From Theristus sp. LFF4_11 (Eukaryota > Nematoda > Chromadorea > Monhysterida > Xyalidae): 64,000 nucleotides of DNA. This document shows, one piece after another, positions 37,001 to 49,707 of this stretch. The stretch covers positions 19,630 through 83,629 of the forward strand of contig JASANC010002862.1 in NCBI GenBank assembly GCA_030248135.1. The letters run 5' to 3'. The first letter of the stretch is position 1. Every line of letters starts with the position of its first letter. Position numbers and translations under genes: made by a program. The notes beneath the pieces were generated by a model. It ran no database searches, was not told where the DNA came from, and saw nothing but the letters and a program-made list of their open reading frames with translations.

Positions 37001-40000
37001 TCACAGCTTCGACTGCAGATGGTCAACATATTCAGGCCAGAATGCCGGTCGCGACATGCTGCCCGGCGAGTACAGCATTCCTTGGAACACGTGGTCGTAC
37101 ACCTGCGCAACAAACGCTGAGCGACTTTTTGAACGCAACACTCCGATCCACATCACCTCATAAACGCTGCGGCATCCATTAAGTCAGTTCCCATGCAGCA
37201 ATTCAGTTTCTCAATTCAGTGCAAGCAACACGCGCTTTCGGTATCTTTTGGTGCTTGTGTGCATGACCGACAGGTTTTTCTGACGTCATTTCGAATGAGA
37301 CACGTTCAAATAAATGTGCAATACCCTGCCATCGCTGTGTCCCAACGTGGACGCGAGAATGTGATCGGGCGGTGCGAAAGCGTCCACCAGCGCGACGGCG
37401 TCATCCTTCAATTCGCCACACAAACGTTCGATTGTGTCGTGCAGGCGACGCCCGTATGCAGCACCCGTACAGAAGCCGCCTGCGCAGTGAACACGACGAC
37501 AAATGCGTGCATAGAGAATCTGGCACGCTGGTTGGCTGCGTCGGACTGGGCGGACCAATCAGCGAGCCGCTCCATTCAAACACAGCCAATAAGTGAGTTG
37601 TGGAGTTCGTTTGTGCACATGGTGACAAATACAACGCTCAACACAATGCAGCACACGGTGAAACATTGAGCATGCTTAGGGTTGAAAAGGTAAAAATACC
37701 GTTTTTTTTACCGGTAAAAAAACGCGTTTTATTACGCGTTTTTTTACGGAGGCTAAAAATGGGGTCCTGAAAAAAACGGGAAAACAACCAGGTATTTTTC
37801 CCGTTTTTTTTTCGTTTTTTCCCCGGTTTTTTTCAATTTTTGACGTGAAATTTTTTCATTGTGTTTCCTTTGTTTTGGTCATAGTTTTGCACTTAATGAA
37901 ACCAACATCAAGTGTGCCCGACCCCGACCCGACGAAAACAAGAACCTGCGGGCAACACAGAAAAGCAGTATTTTGTTTTCTTGTTTTTCGTGTGCTTGTG
38001 TATGCGCTGAGTGCTGAGTGAAAAATTCGGATTTCCTTTTTGTATCCTGACTGGGTGATAACTTTGGCTTTTGCCTTTCTATCGTCATGGGAGCGGACCA
38101 CCAAGCCAAACACCCTTTCCCTATCGAAGCGGCCGTGAACGCCAGAACTTGGTCTTTCGTGTTTCAGTGAAACTGGCGCGTCGCGAGTGCATTTTTTAGA
38201 AAGCAACCTGACTGCAAGAAACAACAAAAATGCCACGAATAAAACAGGATATTATTCGAGAAAATTTTATACAAATCGACCATCCATTTGGTGCCGCAAA
38301 AACGGAATTTAGGTGTGTGTAAAAAACGGTGTGTAGAAACACGGTGAAGATGCCGCAAAATAGGTGAATCTGCCGCAAATTTTACTTGCGGCATCTGCAC
38401 CACGTTTCACCACACCGTCGCACGGTTCTGGTCCGTACACATCCATACATGTCTTTCTTTCTATGCAGCTACAAAAAGTGGCACTGTGATTGGGCTTGTG
38501 ACCAGATTTCCGGTTGTGATTGTGACCATACCAAAGAATAAACATACATATGCCTTGGTCAATTGTTCGAAACTGTATTTTATTGAATTTCATGTTCAAA
38601 AGCCTGTCAGAATCATGGTTTCTGTTACATTGGCAAAAAACACACTTGTGGGTTGTGTTTTGTCACGAAAGACTAACTTCAACAACTCGTAACTTGTTGT
38701 ACGAGTCTTCGTACCATTGGTTTTCAACAATTCCCACCAAATAATACTCCGTTTTTTCCCGTTTTTTACCGGTAAAAAACGGTAAAAATACCGGGTTTTT
38801 TTACCGCGATTTGAAAAATACGGGTTTTTTTCAACCCTAAGCATGCTGATTGGCTGATGGCTAGTGCCGCTGCAGCCAATAATAATAATAATTCGTTCAG
38901 TTCGGCTCAGAAGTGTGGCCAAAAATGACTCAACAAATACGCTGCTCAATTGCCTGAAAGCTAACAATGACAAAACATGAAACTAAAAAAAAGTTGAATT
39001 GAATAAAAAAAAAAGAAAAAACCCTCTTTCAGAAAGCTCACCCATGTACAGTAAGCCGAGGTGCTGCTCCAAGCAGACGGTGGCGTACAGGTGACACAAC
39101 TTGGACAGCACTGCTTGCAGGTTTGCCGATTGCACTTGGTCATGGACGAAGGTCGCAAACGAACCAATGACACAGTGCTGACAGAATGATAAAAAATTGG
39201 CTCAACAAATTCAAAATTGCCACCAGGGGAGTGGCCAATTCGAATCAATGAGCTGGGTGTCGGTGTTATGTATGGTAAGTCGGAATGGGATACGTCGTCA
39301 GTTTTGACAAACAGTGTCAGAGAAGCTGTTCAGAAAAGCATCGCAAACAAACTCAATCAACCAACAAAAAAACCGAATGTTTCACCTCGGCAAACACCAA
39401 GGAGAGCGTGTGCGCGTGATGCAGTTGTGAATTCATGGATGCCACAAAGTCGTTCTGACCGGCAAGACGTTTCTCGACGATTCGCCGATGCGTCCGTTCC
39501 AGCAAATCAACGGCCAGCCACTGGTACGCTTGTTGGATGGCTGGAGAAGAAAATGGCTGTGTGAAAATGACAGCGAATTACAGCTGTAACACTAATATTG
39601 TAGATTTATTCAAACATGTTCGGACTAAAATGACGTCATTTGTTTTGAAAACGCCCGTTTGTCAAAGTACAGGCACTAAAATTTCAGTTTGGTGTGACTG
39701 ATTAGACATTCACCATTTGTTTACGGGAAGGAATCGGCTAAACGGAAAGTGTGGCTTGCAGTGAACGACAAGCGCATGTTTGGCGGCACATGACGTCATT
39801 TCAGTGGGACACGTTTAAAAAATAGATCATACTCTATAACATATTCAACTAGCTGATTGGTTGGTGGTCATGTTGGATTCTTCTATGCAAACCAAACTCC
39901 GCCTCCGCTTGCACAGCAATTGATGCACAGAATGCATGCATCAACCAATCAGCTAGTTGGATATGTTACCGAGTTAAGATTGTAGGCCTGCAGTACACCA

Positions 40001-43000
40001 GAGTCCGAGCGAGCATTCGTTCTGGAGGTGCTCGACAACTGATACAACTCGATACAGCCAACCAGTGTGCCAGATTCAAACGTTTGAAAGAATGCAGTAA
40101 AAGTACGGCACTACTGTACCTTGCAGCGTGTTTTGTTCATCTCGTTCCTGATTGGCAGCGGCAGGTTTCCGACGAACCAATCCGTCACCAATGAAATCAA
40201 CGTACGCACACGGTGACTTGATAGGGGTGCCGTCTGGAGCAGCAATGAAGTGACAAAATGAGAAACTGTCAAAGATACTACGACAACCATGATTGGTAAT
40301 GGTAAAACATGAGTCATTGTATTGGCAAAAAACAGTCATCAAAACACAAAACAGCAAAACAAACACAAAACAGCAAAACACAATTCATCAACAGAAAAGC
40401 ACAAAATGCAAAACCATCCTCAGAACCAGCCAATCAGTGAGAGTTTACAAATATTGCAAAAAACAAGCACCTTTCAAAAATCGCTCATACAACGCCAACA
40501 AGTAATTGGCGCCCTGCTGTAGCAGCATGTTGTTCTCGCCCTCGTACGTCACGGACGGCTCGAAATCCGATCGCAACTCGCCGAGTCGAGACGATTTCAG
40601 AAACCTGTAAAATTGAGAAAAACGGAAAGTCTGACGTGCAATCACGATAGTGTATAATGGGCTTGCTGCTGGTGACCTATCTAAATTTTGAGCCAACTTA
40701 CAGACACTGATAAACATCGTTGGCATAATTCATAATAGCCCGCATAATTCACTGGCATCAGTTTGAGTGTTTGGTGAATTACAAAGTTGATTGGCCGTGG
40801 TCAATATCGGACACCGTTTTCTTAAAGCAACGCAACACTAAGCCAAATCCAATTCTAACTTTTACCTAACCTAACCCTACTCTAAGCCATGCCTTGCCTT
40901 TCCAGCAAAGTCAAAAGAAAAACCCTGAATAATCAAGGGAACAAAAGTATTATTAGAAGCAGCCAGTCTTCAAACAAGGAGCTTCCGTTACCCGTGTCCA
41001 CCACAAGCCTGTCGCATCTCCGATATGCACCGTGTGCCGGTCCAGGTTGACACCGGCTTCACGACACTCGACACGGCGTGGATCTCACGGCCGAGTTCGG
41101 TCTAAAATTCGGTGGATCATTTTGTCACACAAAGAGAACTTTAAAAAGAAACAAAAACAGAAACAGAAAAGAGATACAATTTTTTATTCAATTAAAAACA
41201 GAAACAAATCAGGTCACGAACCATTTCCGACGATTTCTCATTCTGCATCATTCGGACGACGAAATTCGTGAATTCATCCATGAAACGATCGGAGAAAACC
41301 GAGAGCGCGTAGCCGGCGGCGACGTACGGCAGCACACGACGTTGCTGCAACGCAGGCGAAATGCAGCCGCAATCGAAAACTGTCGACGGTCATTAAGAAA
41401 GCGACTTAATCCGGTTTCATGTGTGACCGCTGGATCGATCAGGGTTCGGCAGCCGATTTCGTTGAGTACACAAACCCAGATGACACGAGCATGATACGTC
41501 ATTAGCGCGGCAATGAATGACAACAACAACGAACGAAACAAACGTTTCCCAATTCCGGCTCTCGTCTCAAGCGAACGAGCTCGAATGGAGAAATTGCCAA
41601 GCACAGTTGCGCAACAAAGCCAACACCATACACCACACCGTGCAAGCACTGTGTGTAGGCAGGCACAGTGCTGTGCAAACGACTCGTGTGGCCGGTTGGA
41701 AATTGGCGAGTGCCACCACACCTGCAACGGGTACTCGATCACCGGCCACTCGTTGGCGTCTTCGTTCGGCGCAAACTGCCGCCGCACGGCCGAGTACCGC
41801 ACGGCGACCGCGGTGGCCAGGCGGCACGCCAGGGCGCCCTTGCGCACGATGCTGACGCGGCCGAGCGACAGCGCGCCGAAAGCGGCCGCCAGACGCTCGC
41901 GTGTCTGCGAAAATCGTGCGCTCCAGTGCTGCGTCAGCGTCAGCTAATTTAGCTATTGTGCGTTTATTCAAACGTGTCCGGACTAAAATGACGTCATTTG
42001 CTTTAAAACACGCCCGTTTGTCAAAGTACGGGGACTAAAATGTCAGTTTGCTGTGACTGATTCGACATTCACCATTTGTTTACGGGAGGGAATCGGCTAA
42101 ACGGACAGTCTGGTTTGCTGTGAACGACAAGCGCATGTTTTGCGGCACATGACGTCATTTCAGTGGGACACGTTTGAAAAAATAGATCACAATTTTCTGC
42201 AACTGTCTATTTGTAAGAACAAACCAAACAGCCAAACACACTGAATACGAGCATCGTTTCGCGTGCGACTGCGTTCTCAAAAGTAAAACTGTATTGCAGA
42301 ACCTTCATGGAACTCTCGTAGCGCCCGTTCGGCAAAACATCAGCGGTTCGGTTGAGCAGACTTTCGCGCGGTATACGGTAATTGTTGAACATCACCCAAC
42401 TGAAACAAACAACACCAAAAAATGATGCATTCAAGCATTCAAAAAATGAGCAGGACACATTCAAGCTCATTCATTCGACACATCACATCAATCTATCTTT
42501 TCATCTTCGATTACACTTAGCATTCATGAACTCCAAAAAACGCAAAATCACAGTGACCACAACTGAAAAACAACCATAATTGCGGCCTGAACAATATTCT
42601 GATGCGAAATGCAGTAGCGCAATGTTCGTTTGACAATTAGATTGGGTCTGTCAGGAAGTAGGAAACAGACAAGCTGTAAAGGTGTTCACACTGACGCATG
42701 CTGACGTACGTCAAAGGCACGTCTCCATGAACAGTAGTATGCAATAACACGAGGCCTAACGTGCCGTACCGTGCCGTACCTACACACGTCTGTGTCCGCA
42801 GGAACGGTAGCAACACAAGACCTTACGGTTTTTTCCACAAAAAAAAACAAAAGAGAAACGACAACACTTGCCCGTTATCGAGACCGGCCCATCCGATCTT
42901 CTCGCCCATGTCACCGACGACGACGCCAGCGAACGGGCGCAGATTGCACGGATCGCGCAACGGAACAATAAACGCGTGCATTCCACACGCTTTCAGTGGC

Positions 43001-45360
43001 GGTGTGTCGCTTCCGGCAGCGGCGTTGTCTGCGATATAAAAACAAGCAATTGATTCTTCCTATATTTGACTGATTGTGAATGAATGTTTCAATTTGAATT
43101 TGTCGATCAGGTCGATGAATTGTTTTGTTCATTCTTTTCGCATTCGTTGACTTCCTCAGCTCATAAATGATGTTCATCGTGTTATTCGTATCATGACTGC
43201 GGCATATCATTGATGGTCTCAAAGCTACCGAAACTAGTACCACCGCTTTCTCCCTTCAATCACAAATCGTTATCACACAGAACGAATTCCGAAGTTTTAC
43301 CGTCCTTCGAAGTTCGAACCCGTTAAAATCCCATGTAAAACGGTCATTTTTTGTGTGTGTGCACAATGGAAACACCCTGCCGCACCAACCAACGGCGGCG
43401 TCGGCAGGCACGAACAGCTGCGCATAGAGCACACAGTGCGTCGCCATTTGACCGAGGTTGCCGACCCAGACCTTGGCCGCCTCGATGTCGGGCGTGCGCA
43501 GGACGAACTCGCCGGTGGACGCGTCGAAACGGGCCTCCGTGCGGATGCCGCGCGCGAACGAACCGTGCGACAGCTCGGTGAGGGCGAAACAACCGACGAT
43601 CTGCAGTGGTGACGGGTGGTTTTGTGGGCTGAGTTTTGTTGGTGAGAAATCAACCAAGTTGCATGATGGTTCTCTGCATTTCGGCCCGGCCAACATCAGA
43701 TGCAGAAGAGGGGTGGCCTCATCAGTGATGTGCCCCTCCTGAACCACTTGAATAAAAAAAACTGATTGAATGAAACAAACACGTGCAGTACGCATGGTTG
43801 TAAAAGACAGCGCACAGTGACAGTGAAAGAAGACAAACGATGCTGGAATTATAATCGACAAAGCGGTCCCGGACTGACTTGACCATTGTCGATCTGCTCT
43901 AGAAAATGCGCGTGCCTCCCGGTGCCCATCAGCTGGATGCTGACACGAAAAACCTGCGACGATTGAAAAACGAAGATGAAGATTTTTCATTCAATCAAAA
44001 AAAAACTGCTGTTGGCAGAATCTCTTTAAACCAAACGATCATTGAGAGAATATCAATTGTAATTGATACTGTCGACCACAAACAAAACAGAACCCGGCCG
44101 AACCTGCATGCTGAGTCCGAACTTTGCACCGAGCGATTCGTCAAACGACGACAGCGCATCATTCAAGTGAATGTTCGCAACTGGCTGAATCAAGCGGATG
44201 AATGAGCATTTGCAGTTGACAAAAAGTCAAATCAAAACATCGTGCCAAATCGACCATTTCAGCACTGCGACCAATCAGCGCGCGACATTCAGGCTACCGT
44301 TTCAAATAGCAACGAATTGCATGAAGCAAACGGCGAGAGAGATAAGTCTCACAGAATGCTTATCCCAATACTTTTAGGCATTTTGGAACCATTGCATTGT
44401 ATTGGACGTTCCATTTCTAACTCAAAGCGCTGATTCTCTGACGATGAAAACCAGTAAAAAGAAAAACCATGGCTCAAACCTGTTCCTAAGCCTGAACACA
44501 GTCCTTGTAGGTCTCCGAAGACAAGCCTGACGCATAAGCCCAGTCTTTTATGAAAACGGCACATCAAGAAACACTGATGATCCTCTGTCAAAAAGCGGCT
44601 TCGCCTACTCAGTTCAGCACACGACAGAACAATAGACACGACCGTTTCAGCCATGGTGTGCGTCTGCCTTGGCACATCAGGAAGCATTACAGGCGATGTT
44701 CGCTGACCGTTTCGGCCGAGACAACATTCAGGTCTTGCAGACGTTTCCATCGTGCGAACGTCAACGCTCGCTGCGCCTCCGTCGTTTTCGTCAAATAATC
44801 GCGGTCGAACAGCGGCTCACGGCGCATGACGCTCCAAACGTGACGCTGAGAAAATTGAAGCACGTGCGGAGGAAATATGCTTGGGAGAACATCACTTTGT
44901 CACCGCATTTTGAATGTGCATAGTTAGTTTTGGTCAACTCTGCACGTCTGCCGAATGGTTTTTCTCAGAGCACCTCGGATTGCTGGTGAGCACTGTGCTT
45001 TTCTGAGCTCTCACTTCAGTTTTCTAACCAAGTTCTGCATTGAACATCTACATCCGGCAAGTGGCCGGGAGCAAACAGCGAGACACAGTTCGAAAAGGCG
45101 CCAGCCAATCAACGACGTTCCACGTTCACTTCCGGATTTCACTGCGTGACTCTCAGCATTGCTGAAGCTCTCTCTGAATGGCAAATTCTGACGCAGTGCT
45201 GAGCGCCAAAACAGACCACGTAGCGCACACGCTCCTCCCCGTCAACCGCCAACGCCATTTGGCGCCAATCGAACGATGCCCGTCGGCGGTACACGTCCAA
45301 CGGGCCACTCGCAAACGCGGGCAACACTTCGCTCAACGGTTGTTCGGGCGGATTCGCCAT
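37001..45360 (-). CDS. acox-3: Peroxisomal acyl-CoA oxidase, ACOX3 type
   Basis: Oxidises acyl-CoA (branched or long chain in the ACOX3 class) to trans-2-enoyl-CoA with FAD, passing electrons to O2 and making H2O2; first step of peroxisomal beta-oxidation. Seventeen exons: 45220-45360 (ATG at 45360), 44708-44845, 44104-44184, 43879-43953, 43390-43600, 42872-43028, 42303-42399, 41722-41904, 41222-41344, 40992-41101, 40471-40604, 40120-40233, 39997-40038, 39386-39540, 39042-39177, 37325-37479 and 37001-37102, giving 717 residues. Markers are [23 protein letters not shown] (FAD/substrate segment, residues 149-159), [15 protein letters not shown] with the catalytic Glu at about 460, [14 protein letters not shown], and C-terminal SKL, a PTS1 peroxisomal signal. 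The intron after 42872 uses a GC donor. The exon 2 donor could instead be at 44691, but 44708 keeps frame. Introns carry two MITE A copies, a CCAAT element and a hAT-like element. Confidence 0.92.
37677..38839. mobile_element. Non-autonomous hAT-like DNA transposon
   Basis: Starts TAGGGTTGAAAA and ends TTTTCAACCCTA, flanked on both sides by the identical 8-bp AGCATGCT (37669-37676 and 38840-38847), the target duplication length of hAT elements. Both sub-terminal regions repeat GGTAAAAATACCG and TTTACCGGTAAAAAA. The 1163-bp interior has no transposase-like frame. It lies in the last large intron of the acyl-CoA oxidase gene. Confidence 0.85.
39596..39831 (-). mobile_element. MITE family A, copy 4
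   Basis: A full-length inverted copy (TATTGTAGATTTATTCAAAC ... AAAAAATAGATCATA) in an acyl-CoA oxidase intron, immediately next to the CCAAT palindromic element at 39838. Confidence 0.9.
39838..39967. mobile_element. CCAAT palindromic MITE
   Basis: A 130-bp element with 26-bp inverted ends AACATATTCAACTAGCTGAT(TGGTTG), one mismatch. Each end carries an ATTGG/CCAAT box. Half copies or fragments occur at about 16.74 and 56.2-56.47 kb, and related tandem units at 52-192 and 63010-63112. Confidence 0.85.
41954..42191 (-). mobile_element. MITE family A, copy 5
   Basis: A full-length inverted copy in the acyl-CoA oxidase intron between exons 42303-42399 and 41722-41904. Both ends contain ATGACGTCAT. 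Confidence 0.9.
43651..43738 (-). repeat. Dispersed repeat family D, copy 1
   Basis: About 88 bp, roughly 85-90% identical to 61886-61972, with conserved TCTGCATTTCGGCC, GAAGAGGGGTG and CCTCATCAGTGATGTGCCC. On the minus strand GAGGGG pairs with CCCCTC around a CATC/GATG hairpin, so a structured RNA origin is possible. It is intronic in the acyl-CoA oxidase gene. Confidence 0.75.
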
Positions 45361-46674
45361 GCTGTCAGGAAAAATACGCTCACCACAACACCCGAAAAGT
45401 TTGTGAACTTTGTAAACTTGATAAAACTTTGTACTGCAATAACTACTGACAGTAAAAATTGTGAACATACAGCGCACTGCAAAGTTACAGAGACAAAGAT
45501 GATAGATAAAAAGAGTGTGGTGTTTCGAAGTAGTGTGTCACCCAGTGTCAGACAAACGCACGTGACGCTTGGCGGCTTGCGCAACCACCGAAATGGAAAA
45601 TACACATGGTGCCAAACAAAACTTCAATCAGTTTATTTCACTTTGCCAGTGTTTCTTCATACAATCACATTTTCACAATTTTGAACTGCACCATAATGGA
45701 TGAGCAGTGCTTTCCATTGCATAAAACAGCCTCAAAATCAAAACTTGTTTCAACCTGTAGTTCGAAAAAAATACACACGACATTTCCATTCATGCAATAA
45801 AATAATAATACGTCCCTCCCTGTTTCCAGTGCACATGATGCATTTGCACGTCTTATGAATATGATTCACTGTCTGGAAAGAAATTGAACTTCGTCAAGAA
45901 GAAATAATAGTTACTGTGTCTGTGTGTACGCGAATCGAACGCGCGCACAGGAAACAACGGCTAGTAACTAATGGCTTCATTTGAGTCAAATGAAAACCGG
46001 CAACTGTTTATCATCGAATAATAACGACCACGCTCGTTGCAACTGCTTTAAATCAGACACGTTGTTGTTGTTGGAATATCCCACCGATGCAAATACTTAT
46101 GCGTGGAAATCAATCTGTATGTTCATGGCACCGCGAAACCTGCAATGAAAACTTTGAAGAGCTGTAATAATAAAGGTTCGCGCATTTTTCACGCCGCGGC
46201 TTCCGTTGCATGCAACCCATCATAAAATAAAACTTATCCGAAACTATGTACAGGGTGTACGTAAACCGGATTTCATTCAGAACAGAAGCAACCATTTTGA
46301 ACTGAAACTGATATCAACAGAAGCAACTTCGGTGACGTTTCAGCTGAAAACACAACAATAGCAACGCAAGTGCATGCGTAAAGGTTCCGCTCAAAATGTT
46401 GCTTCATTTCCGAACATCACTCGTCAATTAAATTTTTTTAATCACCCTGTAGTTGTCCGCTGACGAAACCTGTATTGTTTGCGCTGTTGTCACTGAACCA
46501 AATGGGACAGATTTTTAATCGACGACCGATAGTGCACCCACGCACGTGTCAGCGACCTCTGTGCCCACGTATTTTTTGGTGACATCACACAACGTTCATA
46601 GCAAAAAAACAGCATCGTCTTCCAGGAAACATCGGTCCAAAACGACGATCGCAAACTGCACGCACACAGCCAGC
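45361..46674. other. Divergent promoter region
   Basis: Separates the start of the minus-strand acyl-CoA oxidase (45360) from the plus-strand globin (46675) and should hold both promoters. No TATA box or other motif is convincing. AT-rich, no gene seen. Confidence 0.45.
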
Positions 46675-48655
46675 ATGTTCGGGCGCCTCTCAAAGATGCT
46701 GCTCCGTCCACGAGCACACACGGACTCTGCAAACGACCACAGTGACGAGCCGACCAACCGACTGTTGCTGACCGTGCCGACTGATCAGCAAGCGATCAGT
46801 GGCAGTTCACTGTTTCACGCCGAACCACTGACGCCGGTCGAAATCGAGCACATTCAACGTCTCTGGAGCCGTGTGCGCGATTGCAAGCGTTCGTTCGGCG
46901 CCCGGATCGTCGTGGCGCTGGTCACGAACCAGCCGGCACTGGCGCAACAATTCCAGATCGACCCCGACTGCGACCCGGAGCACATGCGCAAACTGAAGGC
47001 CGTCCAGATCCAGGGACTCCGCATACAGGCGTTCTTTGACAATCTCGTCGCGTCCGTCCAGAGCGCGCCGGAAGTATGGAAACTTGTCTTTTTTAAGTAA
47101 TGCATGATTAAATTTCCGCGAACTTTTCAAACACATTGCCAGTTACAGAGTGTCGTGAGTCAACTGTGCACGGACGTTGGTCGAATCCACTACAAGAAAG
47201 GTGTCAACTTTGATGAACGCAACTGGAGAAATTTTCGTACGGTCGTTCAGGACGAAATACTGAAAGCAGCTGAAACGAACGAATTGGGAGTCGCCACAAC
47301 AACCGCTACGGACGAGGAAACTGCAGCATGGCAACACTTTGTGCGCATCGTTCAGGTTGAGATGACAAACGGATTCCTGAAGGCGGCCCGTCGCGCGACA
47401 ATGCTCATCGAAGACAGCCGCTACAATCAGTTCAGTGGGGCATTTGGAATCGATGTTGATTTGTTGCATTGTGACGATGTCTTTATGGAACTTTATCGCG
47501 TTGCAAACAAATCAATTTCTGCGCGATTGTTCGGTTAATAGCGTCAACGAATGCAACTTTTTCTTCAAGCACACTTGACAACAAAGCGTTGGACACGTTC
47601 ATTGCGGTGCTGACACCGACCACCGCGTTGCCGTTGATTGCCGCCAATGACGCCACGTCAGCGACAAGTGTCCAATTAAACGGACACTCCTCCCCGTCGA
47701 ACAACAAAGTTTCATGCATTTTTAAGTTTTAAGTTTTAGTGCGCATATAAAATTTCGTTGACGTTGCTCCTGCATGTTGCAGTCGAAAACGACGGTCACA
47801 ATTCAAAGAGCAAACACGATTATTTCAAGTCTTAATGCACCGCCACTGACGTGTCCGTTAATGCGCCGCTTGAAAAAACAACCGAACAGCGTCGAAGTGT
47901 TCTGGTGGGTTTCGAAACATCCTTTTCAGATTGAATCTGAAAGTTAAAAAGGATTGTCAAGCCGATTATTGTAGCAACGGAGGGAAAACCGAGCCGGACA
48001 ACACGAAACGCGTGGCCGAGATGCTGCGGTCGGTATGGCGCGCGATCGACACGCGTGAAATGTGCAGTGAAGTGCTGCTGAACATCATCAAATACAATCC
48101 GGCCTACCTGCGCCACTTTCACCTGGCAGACACGATGCCCATCGAAGAGGCCGCCTGCACCGGCGAAATCAAACGCCAGATCGAACGCATGGAGACGTTC
48201 TTCTCGAACATATTCACCCTGATCGGATTTATAAATCGGGTTAGTTTCTGCAGCTTCGGTGGTAACTAAAGGTGAACATTCTTGACATCGCTTCCAGCCA
48301 TCAATTCTGAAGTAAACACTAAAACAATGCGTGCATACCTTAATTAAAGATTGAAAAACTTTCACCTGTTACACTGTCTTTGTTTCATTTCGCACAGGAG
48401 CAGCTAGCGCACCACAGTCAACAAGTCGGCAAGATCCATTACCACTACGGGGTGAACTTCACGGCCGACCAGTGGTTGTTGTTCAAACGGAGCATCTGCG
48501 AGTGCTTCTGTCGTGCTGCGATGCGAATCGAAATGTCGCCTGCCGCTCGAAGCGAAGTGGAATTGTTCATCAATTTCCTGATGAGTGTCATCATCAGCGA
48601 GATGAAGTCCGGCTTCACGATGCGCGTGCTGGAGGTGCACCGCAGAAGCAAATGA
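46675..48655 (+). CDS. Bi-domain globin A
   Basis: Four exons, 46675-47073, 47149-47429, 47975-48239 and 48398-48655 (phases 0, 2, 0), 400 residues. Two globin folds in tandem. Domain 1 has Trp64 (A12), Phe93 (CD1), Gln113 (E7) and proximal His147 (F8) in RIHYKKGVNF. Domain 2 has Trp248, Phe275, Gln295 and His329 in KIHYHYGVNF. The W-to-F, F-to-E7 and E7-to-F8 spacings agree between domains, so both should bind haem, with Gln rather than His at the distal position. Each domain is split by one phase-0 intron between helices E and F, which points to internal duplication of an intron-bearing single-domain gene. There is no signal peptide, so it is probably intracellular. Role (oxygen storage, NO or redox chemistry) is unknown. 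Globin B, 4 kb downstream, has the same structure. Confidence 0.88.
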
Positions 48656-49707
48656 ACTCCACTCGTGATGGGCCAATGTTCTTATTCCTTTGGAAGGCTG
48701 TATTGCCACTTGTGAGTTTGTGGTATTCATTTCCAAAAAAGTGCTGCACACAACTGTTGATGATAGTCCGTGTGCACACTGACCAAACAGAATTTAATAA
48801 AACTCACCTTGTTTTCTTTGTTTTATTGCACAGTCGTTGTGCTAGTTTTGAGTTTTGTAGTTGCTGTTGCATTGCTGCACAAAAACAAAACGTACAACTG
48901 TTGACCAAAAAAGCAAAATAATTAATAAAATGCAACAGCGAAAACACTTTTCCGAGTATCAAGATTACCAACTGTCAAAACAAACAAAACAAATGTGAAA
49001 CTGCACCAGTCCAGTAATCATGCCTAAAAGCATGATCGAACCCCAAGCCAAATGTGCATTGAAAAACAACAATACGTTCAATCATTCAAACAACAACAAT
49101 CATTCAAAAAAAGGAAATCAGCAACCGGCAAAGAATAGACTGGAATTTTTTGATGTACAATGTGTTACCCAGTATGAAAAACTGAAGATGTACAATTACA
49201 TACATTATACAACGACCACACATAATTTTAGCATAACGCAAAACGTCAACACGAACTTTGGCCGAAACAATATTGAGAAACAACGCGGTCTCGGAAAAAT
49301 ACTCACCGCACAGTATTAAAAAATGAAATGCTCAAAAGCCAAATCAATTTAAATATTATACTGGTGAACATAATAAATATTTTTAAATCCTAGTTATGAA
49401 AGTCAATGATAACCATAAGATGCCCCCAGAAGCCACCTTGAGGTGTGGGACACCGAAAGGCTGAATGAACTTTTTTGTTAAAACACGATTTGAACTGCAA
49501 TTGGCTTCCGTTCTCTTTATCCGTAAAGTACCCGTACCTTTATTTATCGGTCGTCAGGTGACACCGAAGCAGTCAAGCTCAAAAATGACAAGTTCATGTT
49601 TACTTGAATAATTGAAAAATGTCAGAAAAAAAGACCAAAAAGACCAACTCCGGAGTCATAAATGGAAGATGTCAAAAAAATCAGATTCCACGTAACCTCT
49701 CAGTTGC
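48656..49707. other. Convergent intergenic region
   Basis: Between the 3' end of globin A and the 3' end of the minus-strand Sfmbt-like gene. AATAAA signals occur near 48795 (plus). No gene seen. Confidence 0.5.

Noticed and set aside
37841..38692. A transposase inside the hAT-like element
   Set aside because: Frames are under 130 codons, without zinc-finger BED or hATC-like motifs.
43651..43738. Hammerhead ribozyme suggested by CTGATGAG ... CCGAAA on the minus strand
   Set aside because: The core words are present in both copies, but stems I and III and a UH cleavage site could not be placed and stem II would have a loop of about 27 bases.
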